From UBA7067 sp051880615 (lineage in GTDB: Bacteria > Bacillota > Clostridia > Oscillospirales > Acutalibacteraceae), in assembly GCA_051880615.1 (NCBI GenBank), contig JBJEOH010000002.1:1-64000 (forward strand): a DNA stretch of 64,000 nucleotides. Reading direction: 5' to 3'. Shown here piece by piece: positions 8,613-16,713 of the stretch. The number at the start of each line of letters is the position of its first letter. The stretch's first letter is position 1. Position numbers and translations under genes: made by a program. The notes below the pieces were generated by a model. It was not told the DNA's origin. It ran no database searches and saw nothing but the letters and a program-made list of their open reading frames with translations.

Positions 8613-8822
8613 ATGAAAGAATCAAATTACAAATCCTATGACGAACTACCGTTGTTCTTAAATGCAAATATAGTTTCAAAGGTGCTGGGTATCTCATCAT
8701 CAAGCGGATATGAGTTGATGCACTCGGAGGGTTTTCCTGTTTTGAAAATTGGTTCAAGAATGGTAGTGCCAAAAGAAAAATTCCGTGAATGGGTAGAGCA
8801 GAATACAGGAGGAAGTATTTGA
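8613..8822 (+). CDS. excisionase-like helix-turn-helix protein (island 1)
   Basis: This 69-residue protein has a winged helix-turn-helix of the MerR/excisionase type: LNANIVSKVLGIS, then a recognition helix, then GFPVLKIGSRMVVPKEKFREWV. This pattern is typical of Xis proteins of conjugative and mobilizable elements that bind DNA and bias the integrase towards excision. CGGAGG precedes the ATG by 8 nt. It overlaps the next gene by 4 nt. It is probably controlled by the inverted repeat at 8563-8584. Confidence 0.85.
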   Translation: MKESNYKSYDELPLFLNANIVSKVLGISSSSGYELMHSEGFPVLKIGSRMVVPKEKFREWVEQNTGGSI

Positions 8823-9178
8823 GATATAACTCTAATAATAGTGCAAGCCATTACTTTACTATGCCGAATGAAATATTTTGTCTTGGCTTATCATCCGGAG
8901 AGATTGCTGTGTATAGTTACCTCCTGAGATGTGAAAACAGAAAAACATATCAGTGCTATCCCAGCTACCGTACAATCGGACAAGCTCTGAAAATGAGTCA
9001 GAATACTGTAAGAAAATATATTCAAAGCCTTGAGGATAAGCGTTTAATCTCGACCGAGAGAACAGAGGTAATTACAAAAGACGGACGAAAGCGCAACGGC
9101 ACTTTGCTCTATACTATCCGTCCTATCAGAGAAGCTATTGATTACTTTCACAATGAGCAGTTGCGGAGAAACGCATAA
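8819..9178 (+). CDS. helix-turn-helix replication/regulatory protein (island 1)
   Basis: This 119-residue protein has a helix-turn-helix of the HTH_36 type (YRTIGQALKMSQNTVRKYI) preceded by FTMPNEIF, a pattern seen in small replication-initiator or regulatory proteins of clostridial mobile elements. I place the start at TTG 8819, because AGGAGG lies 6 nt before it and it overlaps the stop of the preceding gene as TTGA. The ATG at 8789 would lie deep inside that gene. The role (initiator of element replication or transcription regulator) is not settled by the sequence. Confidence 0.75.
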   Translation: MRYNSNNSASHYFTMPNEIFCLGLSSGEIAVYSYLLRCENRKTYQCYPSYRTIGQALKMSQNTVRKYIQSLEDKRLISTERTEVITKDGRKRNGTLLYTIRPIREAIDYFHNEQLRRNA

Positions 9179-9208
9179 TTTCGAGAAAATTATTTTAAGC
9201 AGGTTAAA

Positions 9209-9250
9209 GTGGGGCGTCTCCCCACGGCGTCACATCAGACGGCAGAGCCG
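9209..9250. other. possible transfer origin (oriT) hairpin region
   Basis: A GC-rich patch in otherwise AT-rich DNA holds a perfect inverted repeat GTGGGG/CCCCAC with a 5-nt loop (9209-9225) and a second short one CGGC-AGA-GCCG (9240-9250). It lies directly upstream of the ribbon-helix-helix and relaxase genes, where oriT of mobilizable elements is usually found, and it is conserved at 23180-23221 in island 2. A nick site cannot be read from the sequence alone. Confidence 0.4.
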
Positions 9251-9306
9251 ACTGTTATGCGGTTTTACAGTATGTCAAAAATCAGAAATTGAGGAGTCTA
9301 TCAAAA

Positions 9307-9708
9307 ATGAGCGAAAATAAAAAGAAATATGCCTATTGGATGAAGCCTTCAATGGTTGAAGAAATTACAGAAATGCTTGATACAGCAAATGCGACTTCAA
9401 AAAGTGATTTTGTCTGTCAGGCTGTTCAGTTCTATATCGGTTATCTACATCAGCAAAAGTGCATTAATTATCTTTCACCAATCCTTGCTCAGAGCATAAA
9501 AAGTGAAATTGAAAGCGTGGAAAAGAATGTTTCTGAAATGCTGTTTAAGTTGGCTGTGGAACAGGCAAAACTGAGTAATGTTGTTGCGGCTACAAATCAG
9601 ATTGATAAAGTTTCATTATCAGCGCTTAATAATCTCTGTGCAGAAGAAGTTGCACGAAACAACGGCATCATAACTTTTGAAAATGCTTACAAATTTCAAC
9701 GGAGTTAA
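9307..9708 (+). CDS. ribbon-helix-helix mobilization accessory protein (island 1)
   Basis: This 133-residue protein begins with a stretch typical of ribbon-helix-helix relaxosome proteins (YWMKPSMVEEITEML, then ATSKSDFVCQAVQFYIGYL) followed by a long helical C-terminal part. The ATG at 9307 is chosen because GAGGAG lies upstream; an earlier in-frame start at 9289 would skip it. It lies 3 nt before the relaxase gene. Such proteins bind oriT and recruit the relaxase. The island 2 counterpart is cut off after about 75 residues. Confidence 0.8.
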   Translation: MSENKKKYAYWMKPSMVEEITEMLDTANATSKSDFVCQAVQFYIGYLHQQKCINYLSPILAQSIKSEIESVEKNVSEMLFKLAVEQAKLSNVVAATNQIDKVSLSALNNLCAEEVARNNGIITFENAYKFQRS

Positions 9709-9711
9709 TAA

Positions 9712-11000
9712 ATGCCGAAGATTATTTTTACAAGCCGATACATTAAAAATCCTGCATCATCAAATGCAGGTAAGCTGATAAAATATATGGGCACTCGTGA
9801 GGGTGTTGAAAAATTGCCTAACGGTGTTGATAATTCACCTGCTACTAAGAAGCAAAATGATTTAATCTGTACTGCACTTAAAACCGTTCCTGACGCTTGG
9901 GATTACCCTGAAATGAAGGCATAATAGACGGTGTCAAAAAGCTAGTGACCTATTATGCTGAAAGACCCGGTGTTGAGAAGTTAGGAAAACACGGATTATT
10001 TTCTCAAACTGATGATAAAATAAATCTTGATGAGGTAGCGGATGAAGTTTCAAATCACAAAGGAATTGTGTGGACTCATGTCATAAGTCTTAAAAGGGAA
10101 GATGCAGAAAGACTCGGTTACAACAACGCAAATGCTTGGAAAAGTTTAGTTAGAAGAAATGCTTTAGAAATAGCCAAGGCTCATAAAATAGAGCCAAGCG
10201 ACTTGCAATGGTACGGAGCATTTCATAACACAACACATCATCCCCATATACACCTAATGGTTTACTCAAAGTCAGGACAAGGTTATCTGACCAACAATGG
10301 CATAGAAAGTATGCGCAGTGTTTTCGGTAACGATATTTTCAGAAATGAGCAGTACAAGCTGTTTGAAATGCAGACAGAAATCCGTGACGAACTTAAAAAT
10401 GAGGCAAAGAATGTAATTGATGATTTAATTTCAAATATTGATTCAGATGTTTATGTTTCCGATAATATGGTTGAGCTGTTCAGAAAACTTACTGAACAGC
10501 TCAAAAGTTACAACGGCAGGTTGATGTACGGCTATCTTCCTAAATCAATAAAAGAAACCGTCAACAATATTGTGGCGGAACTTGCAAAGGATAAAAATTT
10601 GTCAAAGCTCTATACAAAATGGAATGAAATCAACAGCGAAAAACTGTCGCTGTACTATGATAAAGAAAAGCCAGATATACCGCTTGAAGATAACAAAGAA
10701 TTCAGAAGTATCAAGAACTATATTTTGAAGTCGGTCAATTTATTATCTAAAGTAACTCCGACAATGGAAATTGATAAATCAAGTGTTGAGCAATCTGTTT
10801 CAGGAATAGTCCTCATACTCGCAAAATTGATTGCAAACAGTTGCAAGCGTAAACTAGCTAAATTATTCGGTCAGGTTGACGGTAAGTTAAAATCAAAGCT
10901 TGAACAGAAAAAGCTTGCTCACGGACTCAAAACCGACAGAACGGTTAATCAGAACGAAATCGAAAATGATGAAGAGCAGGGATTTACAATGTCAATGTAA
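9712..11000 (+). pseudogene. MobP3-like relaxase, broken by deletion and frameshift
   Basis: The first 70 residues (starting MPKIIFTSRYIKNP) and the later 351-residue frame (from about 9921 to 11000) are both typical of MobP3-family relaxases, which nick oriT and pilot DNA transfer. The second part holds the histidine-rich catalytic motif (FHNTTHHPHIHLMVYS). The first frame ends with a stop at 9922-9924. The second resumes immediately as IIDGVKKLVTYY in another frame. Intact homologues as I recall them have a few dozen more residues at this joint, so a small internal deletion that also shifts frame is the likely cause. A GTG at 9945 could start the downstream part alone, but it would lack the N-terminal catalytic Tyr region. 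Confidence 0.8.
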
Positions 11001-11174
11001 ACCTTCTGTTGAGCCGTGTGTTGCACGTGTTGCGATTTCGTTGCAATCAGCAAGAAAGTAATCGAAAAATATGAATAAAACCGGCACGGGCGATTTTTGA
11101 GAGTTTCAAATTTGGTCTGGATATTCAAAGAGATTTATGGTATGTTGTTGTACTTGAAAAGGAGGATTGATATT

Positions 11175-12392
11175 ATGTCAACAAGAAAATTACTTACAAA
11201 CGGCAACGCTTTCAAGAGGACGGACAACCGTTGGTGCGGTGTGGTTTGGTATATGGATGAGCAAGGCGAACGAAAAAGAAAGAGCTTTTCGGGTACGACT
11301 AAAGCAGAGGTCAATAAGAAGATGACGGAATATATTTCGGCGTTTAATGACTCAATAATTGAGTCGCAGGAAACAAAGAAAAGGTTGAAAGACAGTATGC
11401 AGAACTGGCTTGAGGTATTTAAGTTCCCGTCTGTTGAACGCACTACATATGACAGGTATGAATGTACGGCGAAAAATCAAATCTATCCGTATATCGGCGA
11501 TAAGGTAGTCGGAGATATCAAGTTAGCGGACATTAAAAAATTGCTCAATGACAAGATGAACGAGGGCTATGCTTACACTACGGTTAAGAAAGTGCACAAT
11601 GTTCTTAACGAATATTTTAGATATCTGACACAGCAGGAGTATATTGACAGAAATCCTATGATAAGTGCTCCGATGATTAAGAAGAGCAACTTTCTGGCGG
11701 CGCAGGACAAAGAAAATCTTCCGACGAGCGAAACCATAACGGTATTCACGCCGGAAGAAATTAAAATCTTCAAAGATGAAGCATTTAGCACATTCTCAAA
11801 CGGCAAGAGAAAATATCAGCAAGCCGCCGCATATATCCTTATGCTGAATACAGGTTTGAGAACAGGCGAGGTACTCGGACTGCTCAACAGCGACATCGAC
11901 CTTGGCAATCGTGTAATGCACCTTAACAGAGGTGTTAAGGAAATTTCAAAACGTGACGGAGTCACAGCAGAAAAAGGACGGGAAGTAAAAGTCGGCAAGC
12001 TCAAAAGTGCCACGAGCAAGCGAGATGTTCCGCTGAACGATACGGCAATAGAGATGATACTTGACCTGAGAAAAGAGTTCTACTTCGGGGAGGATTCACC
12101 GCTGATACCCGATGGAAACGGCAATTTTACCCGACCTGTAAATTTCCGCAAACGCTATTACAGAATCCTCAAAGCCGCAGGCATAGAAACCAAAGGTTTA
12201 CACTCACTCCGCCATACATTTGCTACAAACCTTGTAAACGGCATAAAGCAAGAGGACGGCACAATAAAATCTTTAACTCCACGACAGGTCGCAGATTTGC
12301 TCGGACATACAACCTCCGAAATCACAGAAATGTATTATGTCAAAAGAGATTTGACTAAACTGAATGGCATTACAGATGGATTTGATATGTAA
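11175..12392 (+). CDS. tyrosine recombinase/integrase (island 1)
   Basis: This 405-residue integrase of the tyrosine recombinase family begins with an arm-binding AP2-like N-terminus (MSTRKLL, KRKSFSGTTKAEV), then a SAM-like core-binding domain near residues 75-160, then the catalytic domain. Visible catalytic positions are Arg in LNTGLRTGEVLGL, His and Arg in HSLRHTFAT, His in LGHTTSEI and the Tyr pair in EMYYVK. The start ATG at 11175 is set by AAAGGAGG upstream. It is expected to recombine the tRNA-Trp attachment site at 13962-14006. It is about 95% identical in protein to the integrase of island 2. Confidence 0.95.
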   Translation: MSTRKLLTNGNAFKRTDNRWCGVVWYMDEQGERKRKSFSGTTKAEVNKKMTEYISAFNDSIIESQETKKRLKDSMQNWLEVFKFPSVERTTYDRYECTAKNQIYPYIGDKVVGDIKLADIKKLLNDKMNEGYAYTTVKKVHNVLNEYFRYLTQQEYIDRNPMISAPMIKKSNFLAAQDKENLPTSETITVFTPEEIKIFKDEAFSTFSNGKRKYQQAAAYILMLNTGLRTGEVLGLLNSDIDLGNRVMHLNRGVKEISKRDGVTAEKGREVKVGKLKSATSKRDVPLNDTAIEMILDLRKEFYFGEDSPLIPDGNGNFTRPVNFRKRYYRILKAAGIETKGLHSLRHTFATNLVNGIKQEDGTIKSLTPRQVADLLGHTTSEITEMYYVKRDLTKLNGITDGFDM

Positions 12393-12412
12393 TATTTATT
12401 GATAGAAATTTA

Positions 12413-12461
12413 ATTGAAATAACTTCAATGACTTTACACAATATTTGAAAAATGCTATAAT
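12413..12461 (+). promoter_or_regulatory. promoter and operator-like repeat of the Panacea pair
   Basis: TTTACA (12433-12438) and TATAAT (12456-12461) are 17 nt apart. An inverted repeat ATTGAA-5 nt-TTCAAT (12413-12429) lies immediately upstream of the -35 box. This fits an autoregulated toxin-antitoxin promoter placed right behind the integrase gene. Confidence 0.65.
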
Positions 12462-12484
12462 TATATTAGAAGGGAGGGACTATA

Positions 12485-12967
12485 ATGTATAATGTTTTAG
12501 ATATATGTAGATTCATAATTAATTATTGCGATGAAAAAGATTATAGTTTATCTAATTTAAAACTGCAAAAAATTCTTTATTTTATACAGGCTTATTTTTT
12601 ATCTTGCACAGATTCAAAAAAACCATGTTTTAAGGAAAAGATTGAAGCGTGGACATTTGGTCCAGTTGTACCAGTTGCGTATCATGAATATAAACAATTT
12701 GGAAATACAAATATTCCTAGAGTAACGCATTACATCGAATATGATGAAAATGACTTTTGGAAATCGAAAGTTGTGCAGTATCATGATGATATAATTTGTA
12801 ATGACGATAAAGAAATTATAGAAAAATTAGTTGATAAGTTTGCAAAGTATAGCACTACTGCTTTAGTGAATATTACTCATCATCAAGCCCCGTGGATGGA
12901 TGCATACAAGCAGGGACACAACAACATAATTTCAAACGAAGCGATAAGGAGTTACTTTGATGGATGA
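12485..12967 (+). CDS. Panacea-domain antitoxin-like protein
   Basis: This 160-residue protein has the hallmarks of the Panacea (DUF4065, SocA/GepA-like) domain: LSNLKLQKILYFIQAYFL near residue 21 and EAWTFGPVVPVAYHEYKQF near 55, with a C-terminal LVNITHHQAPW. Panacea proteins act as antitoxins for many unrelated toxins encoded next to them. AGGGAGG precedes the ATG by 8 nt. Its last bases overlap the start of the next gene by 8 nt, the usual layout of such pairs. The family assignment is strong. The antitoxin role follows from the family and the partner. Confidence 0.88.
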   Translation: MYNVLDICRFIINYCDEKDYSLSNLKLQKILYFIQAYFLSCTDSKKPCFKEKIEAWTFGPVVPVAYHEYKQFGNTNIPRVTHYIEYDENDFWKSKVVQYHDDIICNDDKEIIEKLVDKFAKYSTTALVNITHHQAPWMDAYKQGHNNIISNEAIRSYFDG

Positions 12968-13793
12968 AAATTTTGAAGCGCTTCTTAAAACGGAAGAGCA
13001 AAATATCAAAACTAATCAAACAAAAGAAGATGTCTTAAGATTTTCTAAAATAAAAATAAAGAGAATGTGCCGTGCTCTTTGCTTACCATCTAAAGATTAT
13101 AATCCACAAAAAACAGTTGATGCGATTAAGAATTATCTCAAGGAAAAATCCACTAGAGAAAGAATTCTATACTCAGAAATTAGCAGCTTCGTTTATGGAC
13201 TCGAAGAAGATGAGCAAGGTAATTTTGCAACTAATATTGATAATCTATTATCATTTTCTTTAGATGAAACAAATAAAGTTGATGAAGATCACTGTAAGAT
13301 TATAATTAAGATATATGACCATTTTCAATTAGCATTACATCAAAAATCTTTGAATTCTAATACGAAAGAAGTTATAAAAAATAATCTTGTAAATAGTATG
13401 GATTCAGCAAAGGAAACAATATCAAGGGAAGTTAAAGAGGATGTTAAGCATATTGAAAAAGAATATATATCTATTTTAGGTATATTTGCTGCAATTGTTT
13501 TAGCTTTTGTTGGTGGAGTTACCTTCTCGACATCGGTATTGCAAAATATAAATGCTATTAGTATATATAGATTGATACTGGTGATAGATTTTCTTGCCTT
13601 TATCCTTGCAAATACAATTTATATTTTAATAAGATTTATATGTCATATCAATGACAAAGAGATTAAACTCTTTAAAATTAGATGGTTTAATATTATTATT
13701 GGCGTTATAGGAATTCTAGTAATTATTGCTTGGACGATTGATGCTAAGGCTTTGGCTGATTTTATAGAGGTACAGTTGCCTTGGATAAAATAA
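12960..13793 (+). CDS. putative membrane toxin partner of the Panacea protein
   Basis: This 277-residue protein has a soluble helical N-terminal part of about 170 residues followed by three probable membrane segments near residues 172-192, 204-224 and 246-265. The ATG at 12960 has AAGGAG 8 nt upstream, inside the antitoxin gene, and the frames overlap by 8 nt. Several Panacea-associated toxins are membrane proteins that collapse the membrane potential, so a membrane-acting toxin or an abortive-infection effector is the best guess. I do not recognise the N-terminal domain. No catalytic motif is seen. Confidence 0.65.
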   Translation: MDENFEALLKTEEQNIKTNQTKEDVLRFSKIKIKRMCRALCLPSKDYNPQKTVDAIKNYLKEKSTRERILYSEISSFVYGLEEDEQGNFATNIDNLLSFSLDETNKVDEDHCKIIIKIYDHFQLALHQKSLNSNTKEVIKNNLVNSMDSAKETISREVKEDVKHIEKEYISILGIFAAIVLAFVGGVTFSTSVLQNINAISIYRLILVIDFLAFILANTIYILIRFICHINDKEIKLFKIRWFNIIIGVIGILVIIAWTIDAKALADFIEVQLPWIK

Positions 13794-13921
13794 ACTTGAT
13801 GCTATTTTGATGATGTAGCAGACGGAAACGTTGGAATTATTAGCGCCGGTTGAACATTTTGATGCCTGAAACAAGCACCAAAACGGGAAAATCAGACCGT
13901 GCTCCATACATAAAATCATAT

Positions 13922-14006
13922 CAAAAAACGGCTTAAACGCAGTGTTTAAGCCGTTTTTGATTGGCAGGGGCAGAAGGACTTGAACCCTCGGCACGCGGTT
14001 TTGGAG
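13922..14006. repeat. 85-bp direct repeat, left copy (attachment site between islands)
   Basis: This sequence matches 27724-27808 with one mismatch. It contains a terminator hairpin (13925-13957) and the 3' 45 nt of tRNA-Trp. It marks the junction between island 1 and island 2. Confidence 0.9.
13962..14006 (-). pseudogene. tRNA-Trp 3' remnant (attachment core)
   Basis: Forty-five bases are identical to the 3' part of tRNA-Trp (encoded CCA, acceptor strand, T arm, variable loop and the 3' anticodon stem up to the anticodon). It breaks off at the anticodon loop, where tyrosine integrases typically cross over. Immediately to the right, CTCAAAACCGC (14030-14040) forms an imperfect inverted repeat with GCGGTTTTGGAG, as expected for paired integrase core sites. 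Confidence 0.85.
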
Positions 14007-14399
14007 CGACTGTTGAAAGCTCAAAACCGCATAGATAAGCCACTTTCCAAGCCAAAGTTGGAGCATAAAAATTGCGTTTTTGTAATTTTGATGCTTTTTT
14101 GATGCTCTTCGAATTTACCAACCTGCATTTAGATATTTCTGAGAAAAGGGATAGTCTATATGCACCATTTAATATTAGAATATCAATTTATAAGCACAAA
14201 ATCAAATATAAGTTGAAATGGGTTTCGCTAAATGGTGATCCATATTACCGCCTAACGGCAAGATACATGTTAATCAAAAACTACTAAACAATTAGAACAA
14301 TAAAAACATTTAAAATATAATATTTCACTATTAGCAAAGCGACGAGTGCTATAAAGTAATATTTTACAATTATATTGCACTACGTTACCAAATGAATAA
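14007..14399. other. non-coding left end of island 2
   Basis: This stretch is AT-rich with no convincing gene. It begins directly after the tRNA remnant with an inverted core-like site and short repeated words (TTTTGATGC twice near 14088-14104) that may be integrase arm sites. A 71-codon open frame at 14072-14287 has no ribosome site and looks accidental. Confidence 0.5.
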
Positions 14400-15386
14400 T
14401 TAATCGGCGCCCTTATAATCTATATTATTTTCGATGGCATACTTTTGAGCATAAGAGTTTTTTGGAGCACATATAATCGCATTTGGCGAATTCTTTAAGA
14501 TTTCTTTACCGATTGTGACATCGCTATCACTAAATATAACCTTTTTTAATGAACTGCATTCGGAGAATGCATACGCTCCGACTCCGTTTATTGTATCGGG
14601 CAGTGTTATTGTTTCAATATTCTGACTATACGCAAAAGCTTCCGGGGCGATTGTTGTAACCTTGATACCGTTAAGCTCTTTCGGAACAGTCACGTTATTG
14701 TTGTCGCTCATTGTGTTATAGCTTGTTATTGCACAGCAGGGAACATTGTTGTAATAGTAAACAGAATAAAAGAAGTCATTATACTGTTTATCATTCACCG
14801 TTTTTGAGTAATCGGCTTCCTTATTTTCATTTATAGGCTTGGGAATGTAATAATCAAATTCAATGCTATTTTTCTCTGCAAACTTTTCGGCATATGAATC
14901 TTTTTCAACATACATTGTAAATCCTGATGTCCCGCTGAAAGCATTCTGACTGATTCGGATAACGCTTGAAGGTATATATATTTCTTCAAGATTTTTACAA
15001 TTTTCAAAGGCATTATCTCCGATTGTTTCAACAGTTTGCGGCAGAGTTACTTTTTTAAGGTTTTCGCTGCCCATAAAAGCCTCTTCATCAATATTTTTTA
15101 TTTCTGAACCGCCGCAATGAGAAGGAATGTCCGAAGTTTTCAGAAGATAATTACTTCCGATAAAAAAGAAAATACCTCCAATCTTATTGCCTTCATTATC
15201 AGGTTCGTATGAAATAAGGTATAAGCCGTCTTCAGAAGCTTTTGTGGCATATTCTTCTTGATATGCCATTGCCTCCAGACGAGAAGCAACAATGGTCTTA
15301 TTCGCAAGATATGATAAACCAATTAACATACAGACAATCAGTATTACGGCAATAAAGCTTTTTTTAGTTAATAGTTTACTTTTCAC
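14400..15386 (-). CDS. membrane-anchored BspA-like leucine-rich repeat protein
   Basis: This 328-residue protein has an N-terminal membrane segment (about residues 11-28) and two blocks of LRR_5/BspA-type repeats: around residues 95-180 (for example LKKVTLPQTVETIGDNAF) and 230-320 (IETITLPDTINGVGAYAF), each ending in a capping segment (DSYAEKFAEKN, NSYAQKYAIEN). Such domains mediate binding to surfaces, peptides or host proteins. The start lies 11 nt inside the end of the ABC ATPase gene, so it is the last gene of transporter module 2. It holds the same place as the unrelated-looking 190-residue anchored protein in module 1. Confidence 0.8.
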   Translation of the reverse strand: MKSKLLTKKSFIAVILIVCMLIGLSYLANKTIVASRLEAMAYQEEYATKASEDGLYLISYEPDNEGNKIGGIFFFIGSNYLLKTSDIPSHCGGSEIKNIDEEAFMGSENLKKVTLPQTVETIGDNAFENCKNLEEIYIPSSVIRISQNAFSGTSGFTMYVEKDSYAEKFAEKNSIEFDYYIPKPINENKEADYSKTVNDKQYNDFFYSVYYYNNVPCCAITSYNTMSDNNNVTVPKELNGIKVTTIAPEAFAYSQNIETITLPDTINGVGAYAFSECSSLKKVIFSDSDVTIGKEILKNSPNAIICAPKNSYAQKYAIENNIDYKGAD

Positions 15387-15999
15387 GTAATCTTCCCTCC
15401 GACATTACAAGTATCGTATCACATACCTCTTTTAAATCCTCCTCGTGATGGGTTGCAATAATTATAAGCGCACCTCGTTCTTTTTCTTCTATTATTATGT
15501 TGTAAATAAGCTTAACACCGTCCCCGTCTAAGGCATTTGTAGGCTCGTCAAGAAGTATAATATTCTGCTTTTCAAATATCGCCTGCGCTATATTCAGCCT
15601 TTGTTTCATACCGAGAGAATATTTTTTCACCTTTAAATCTGATTTTAATCCGACACGTTTGATTGCACTTTTAATATCCTCATCTGTCGCCGTCTTTTTT
15701 ATTTCAGACAGCAGCTTTAAATTGTCAAAAGCATTGTAGCCGGGCAAAAGAGTCATATTTTCAATTACTAATCCGACATTCGGAGGGAAAGAAATATCCT
15801 TATGTAAAACTTTTCCGTCTATGACAATCTCGCCGCTGTCCGGTATAATAAGTCCTGCAATAGCCCGCAGCAGCATAGTCTTGCCCGAGCCGTTTGTTCC
15901 GCACAAACCGTAAACCTTTCCGTATTCAAAATTATAGTTAATGTTCTCAAGAACCTGTCTTGAGCTGAGAGTTTTGTTTACATTTTTTACCTCTATCAT
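15376..15999 (-). CDS. ABC transporter ATP-binding protein (module 2)
   Basis: This 207-residue ATPase has Walker A GTNGSGKT near residue 34, signature YSLGMKQR near 128, Walker B IILLDEP near 150, and a His switch in ATHHEED near 189. The ATG at 15999 has GAGGTG 6 nt upstream; a GTG three codons earlier overlaps that site and is less likely. It is clearly homologous to the module 1 ATPase. It is the fifth gene of the minus-strand run that starts with the secreted protein at 18840 and would energise the three permeases encoded upstream of it. Confidence 0.92.
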   Translation of the reverse strand: MIEVKNVNKTLSSRQVLENINYNFEYGKVYGLCGTNGSGKTMLLRAIAGLIIPDSGEIVIDGKVLHKDISFPPNVGLVIENMTLLPGYNAFDNLKLLSEIKKTATDEDIKSAIKRVGLKSDLKVKKYSLGMKQRLNIAQAIFEKQNIILLDEPTNALDGDGVKLIYNIIIEEKERGALIIIATHHEEDLKEVCDTILVMSEGRLREK

Positions 16000-16009
16000 A
16001 ATAATCACC

Positions 16010-16711
16010 TCAAAAAATATCTATTTTTTTAAATTTGTGAACACATAGTAAAACAAGAATTACATTAAATATAACACCAATACAAAGATACACATAATAA
16101 ATGTTTTCGCCACTTACTGCCCCATTTTGCATACCAAACATAAGGCATGGAAACAAAAGTATTTTTATCAATACATTTTCCTCTGTGACCTGTACGATGT
16201 AATATGAGGCAAAGCTGTAAATAAGCAGTATTATGCTTGCGTTTTGCGGCATAATATAAAGTTCAAGAAAGCTTTGCAGCATAATTATTGAGTGTAGAAT
16301 TATAAAATACATAATCAGCGACCCAAGCATTCCTTTTTCAACACAAATAAGAGAACTGTTAACAAACAAAAATACTGCACACTGCAACAGAACCATAAGC
16401 AATAACAATCCGCTGTTTCTGAATAATCTTTTTAATATCAGCTTAACTTTTGAATAGCTGCGTATTATCAGCAGCTTGCCATACCCCTGAGTTATCTCTT
16501 GTATTGTTCCGCTGAAGAAAAACAGGATGAAAACAATGGGCAGAAAAATTATAATCAGACTGAATGCAACATCGTAATTTTTGCTCTGATTCGATATACC
16601 TGTTGCAAAGCCGTTTTCATAATACACTCCTGAAGCATTCAGGAAAGTAAATGCCTGCATAATTATTGCACAAAGCAATGTGGACAGTGTTATTAATTTT
16701 GACTTTTTCAT
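16010..16711 (-). CDS. ABC-2-type membrane protein (module 2, third permease)
   Basis: This 233-residue protein has about six transmembrane segments spaced through its whole length and few charged loops. The gap to the ATPase gene is only 10 nt, and to the preceding permease 2 nt, which indicates one transcript. It has a YGKLLIIRSYSKVKLILKRLFRN segment, a basic cytoplasmic region like the coupling helices of ABC-2 permeases. Module 1 has only two permeases, so this may be an extra subunit. Substrate unknown. Confidence 0.75.
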   Translation of the reverse strand: MKKSKLITLSTLLCAIIMQAFTFLNASGVYYENGFATGISNQSKNYDVAFSLIIIFLPIVFILFFFSGTIQEITQGYGKLLIIRSYSKVKLILKRLFRNSGLLLLMVLLQCAVFLFVNSSLICVEKGMLGSLIMYFIILHSIIMLQSFLELYIMPQNASIILLIYSFASYYIVQVTEENVLIKILLFPCLMFGMQNGAVSGENIYYVYLCIGVIFNVILVLLCVHKFKKIDIF

Positions 16712-16713
16712 CG

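Larger units (their letters stand above)
7255..8881. repeat. duplicated backbone segment, copy 1
   Basis: This stretch recurs at 21215-22841 with a constant offset of 13,960. From about 7313 to 8881 the two copies look identical by eye. The first 60 bp differ at several positions, and after 8881 the copies drop to roughly nine-tenths identity. The segment covers the DUF6076-like gene, the divergent promoter region, the excisionase-like gene and the start of the HTH gene. Confidence 0.9.

Noticed and set aside
9138..9320. 60-codon frame across the hairpin region before the ribbon-helix-helix gene
   Set aside because: It runs through the candidate oriT hairpins and overlaps the ribosome site of the next gene. 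The matching frame is not kept in island 2.
9945..11000. Downstream relaxase part as a separate intact gene starting at GTG 9945
   Set aside because: It lacks the N-terminal catalytic part that precedes it in another frame, and protein-like relaxase sequence continues upstream of the GTG, so a broken single gene fits better.
14072..14287. 71-codon open frame after the attachment site
   Set aside because: No ribosome site, odd composition, and it overlaps the island end with possible integrase arm sites. It is treated as non-coding.
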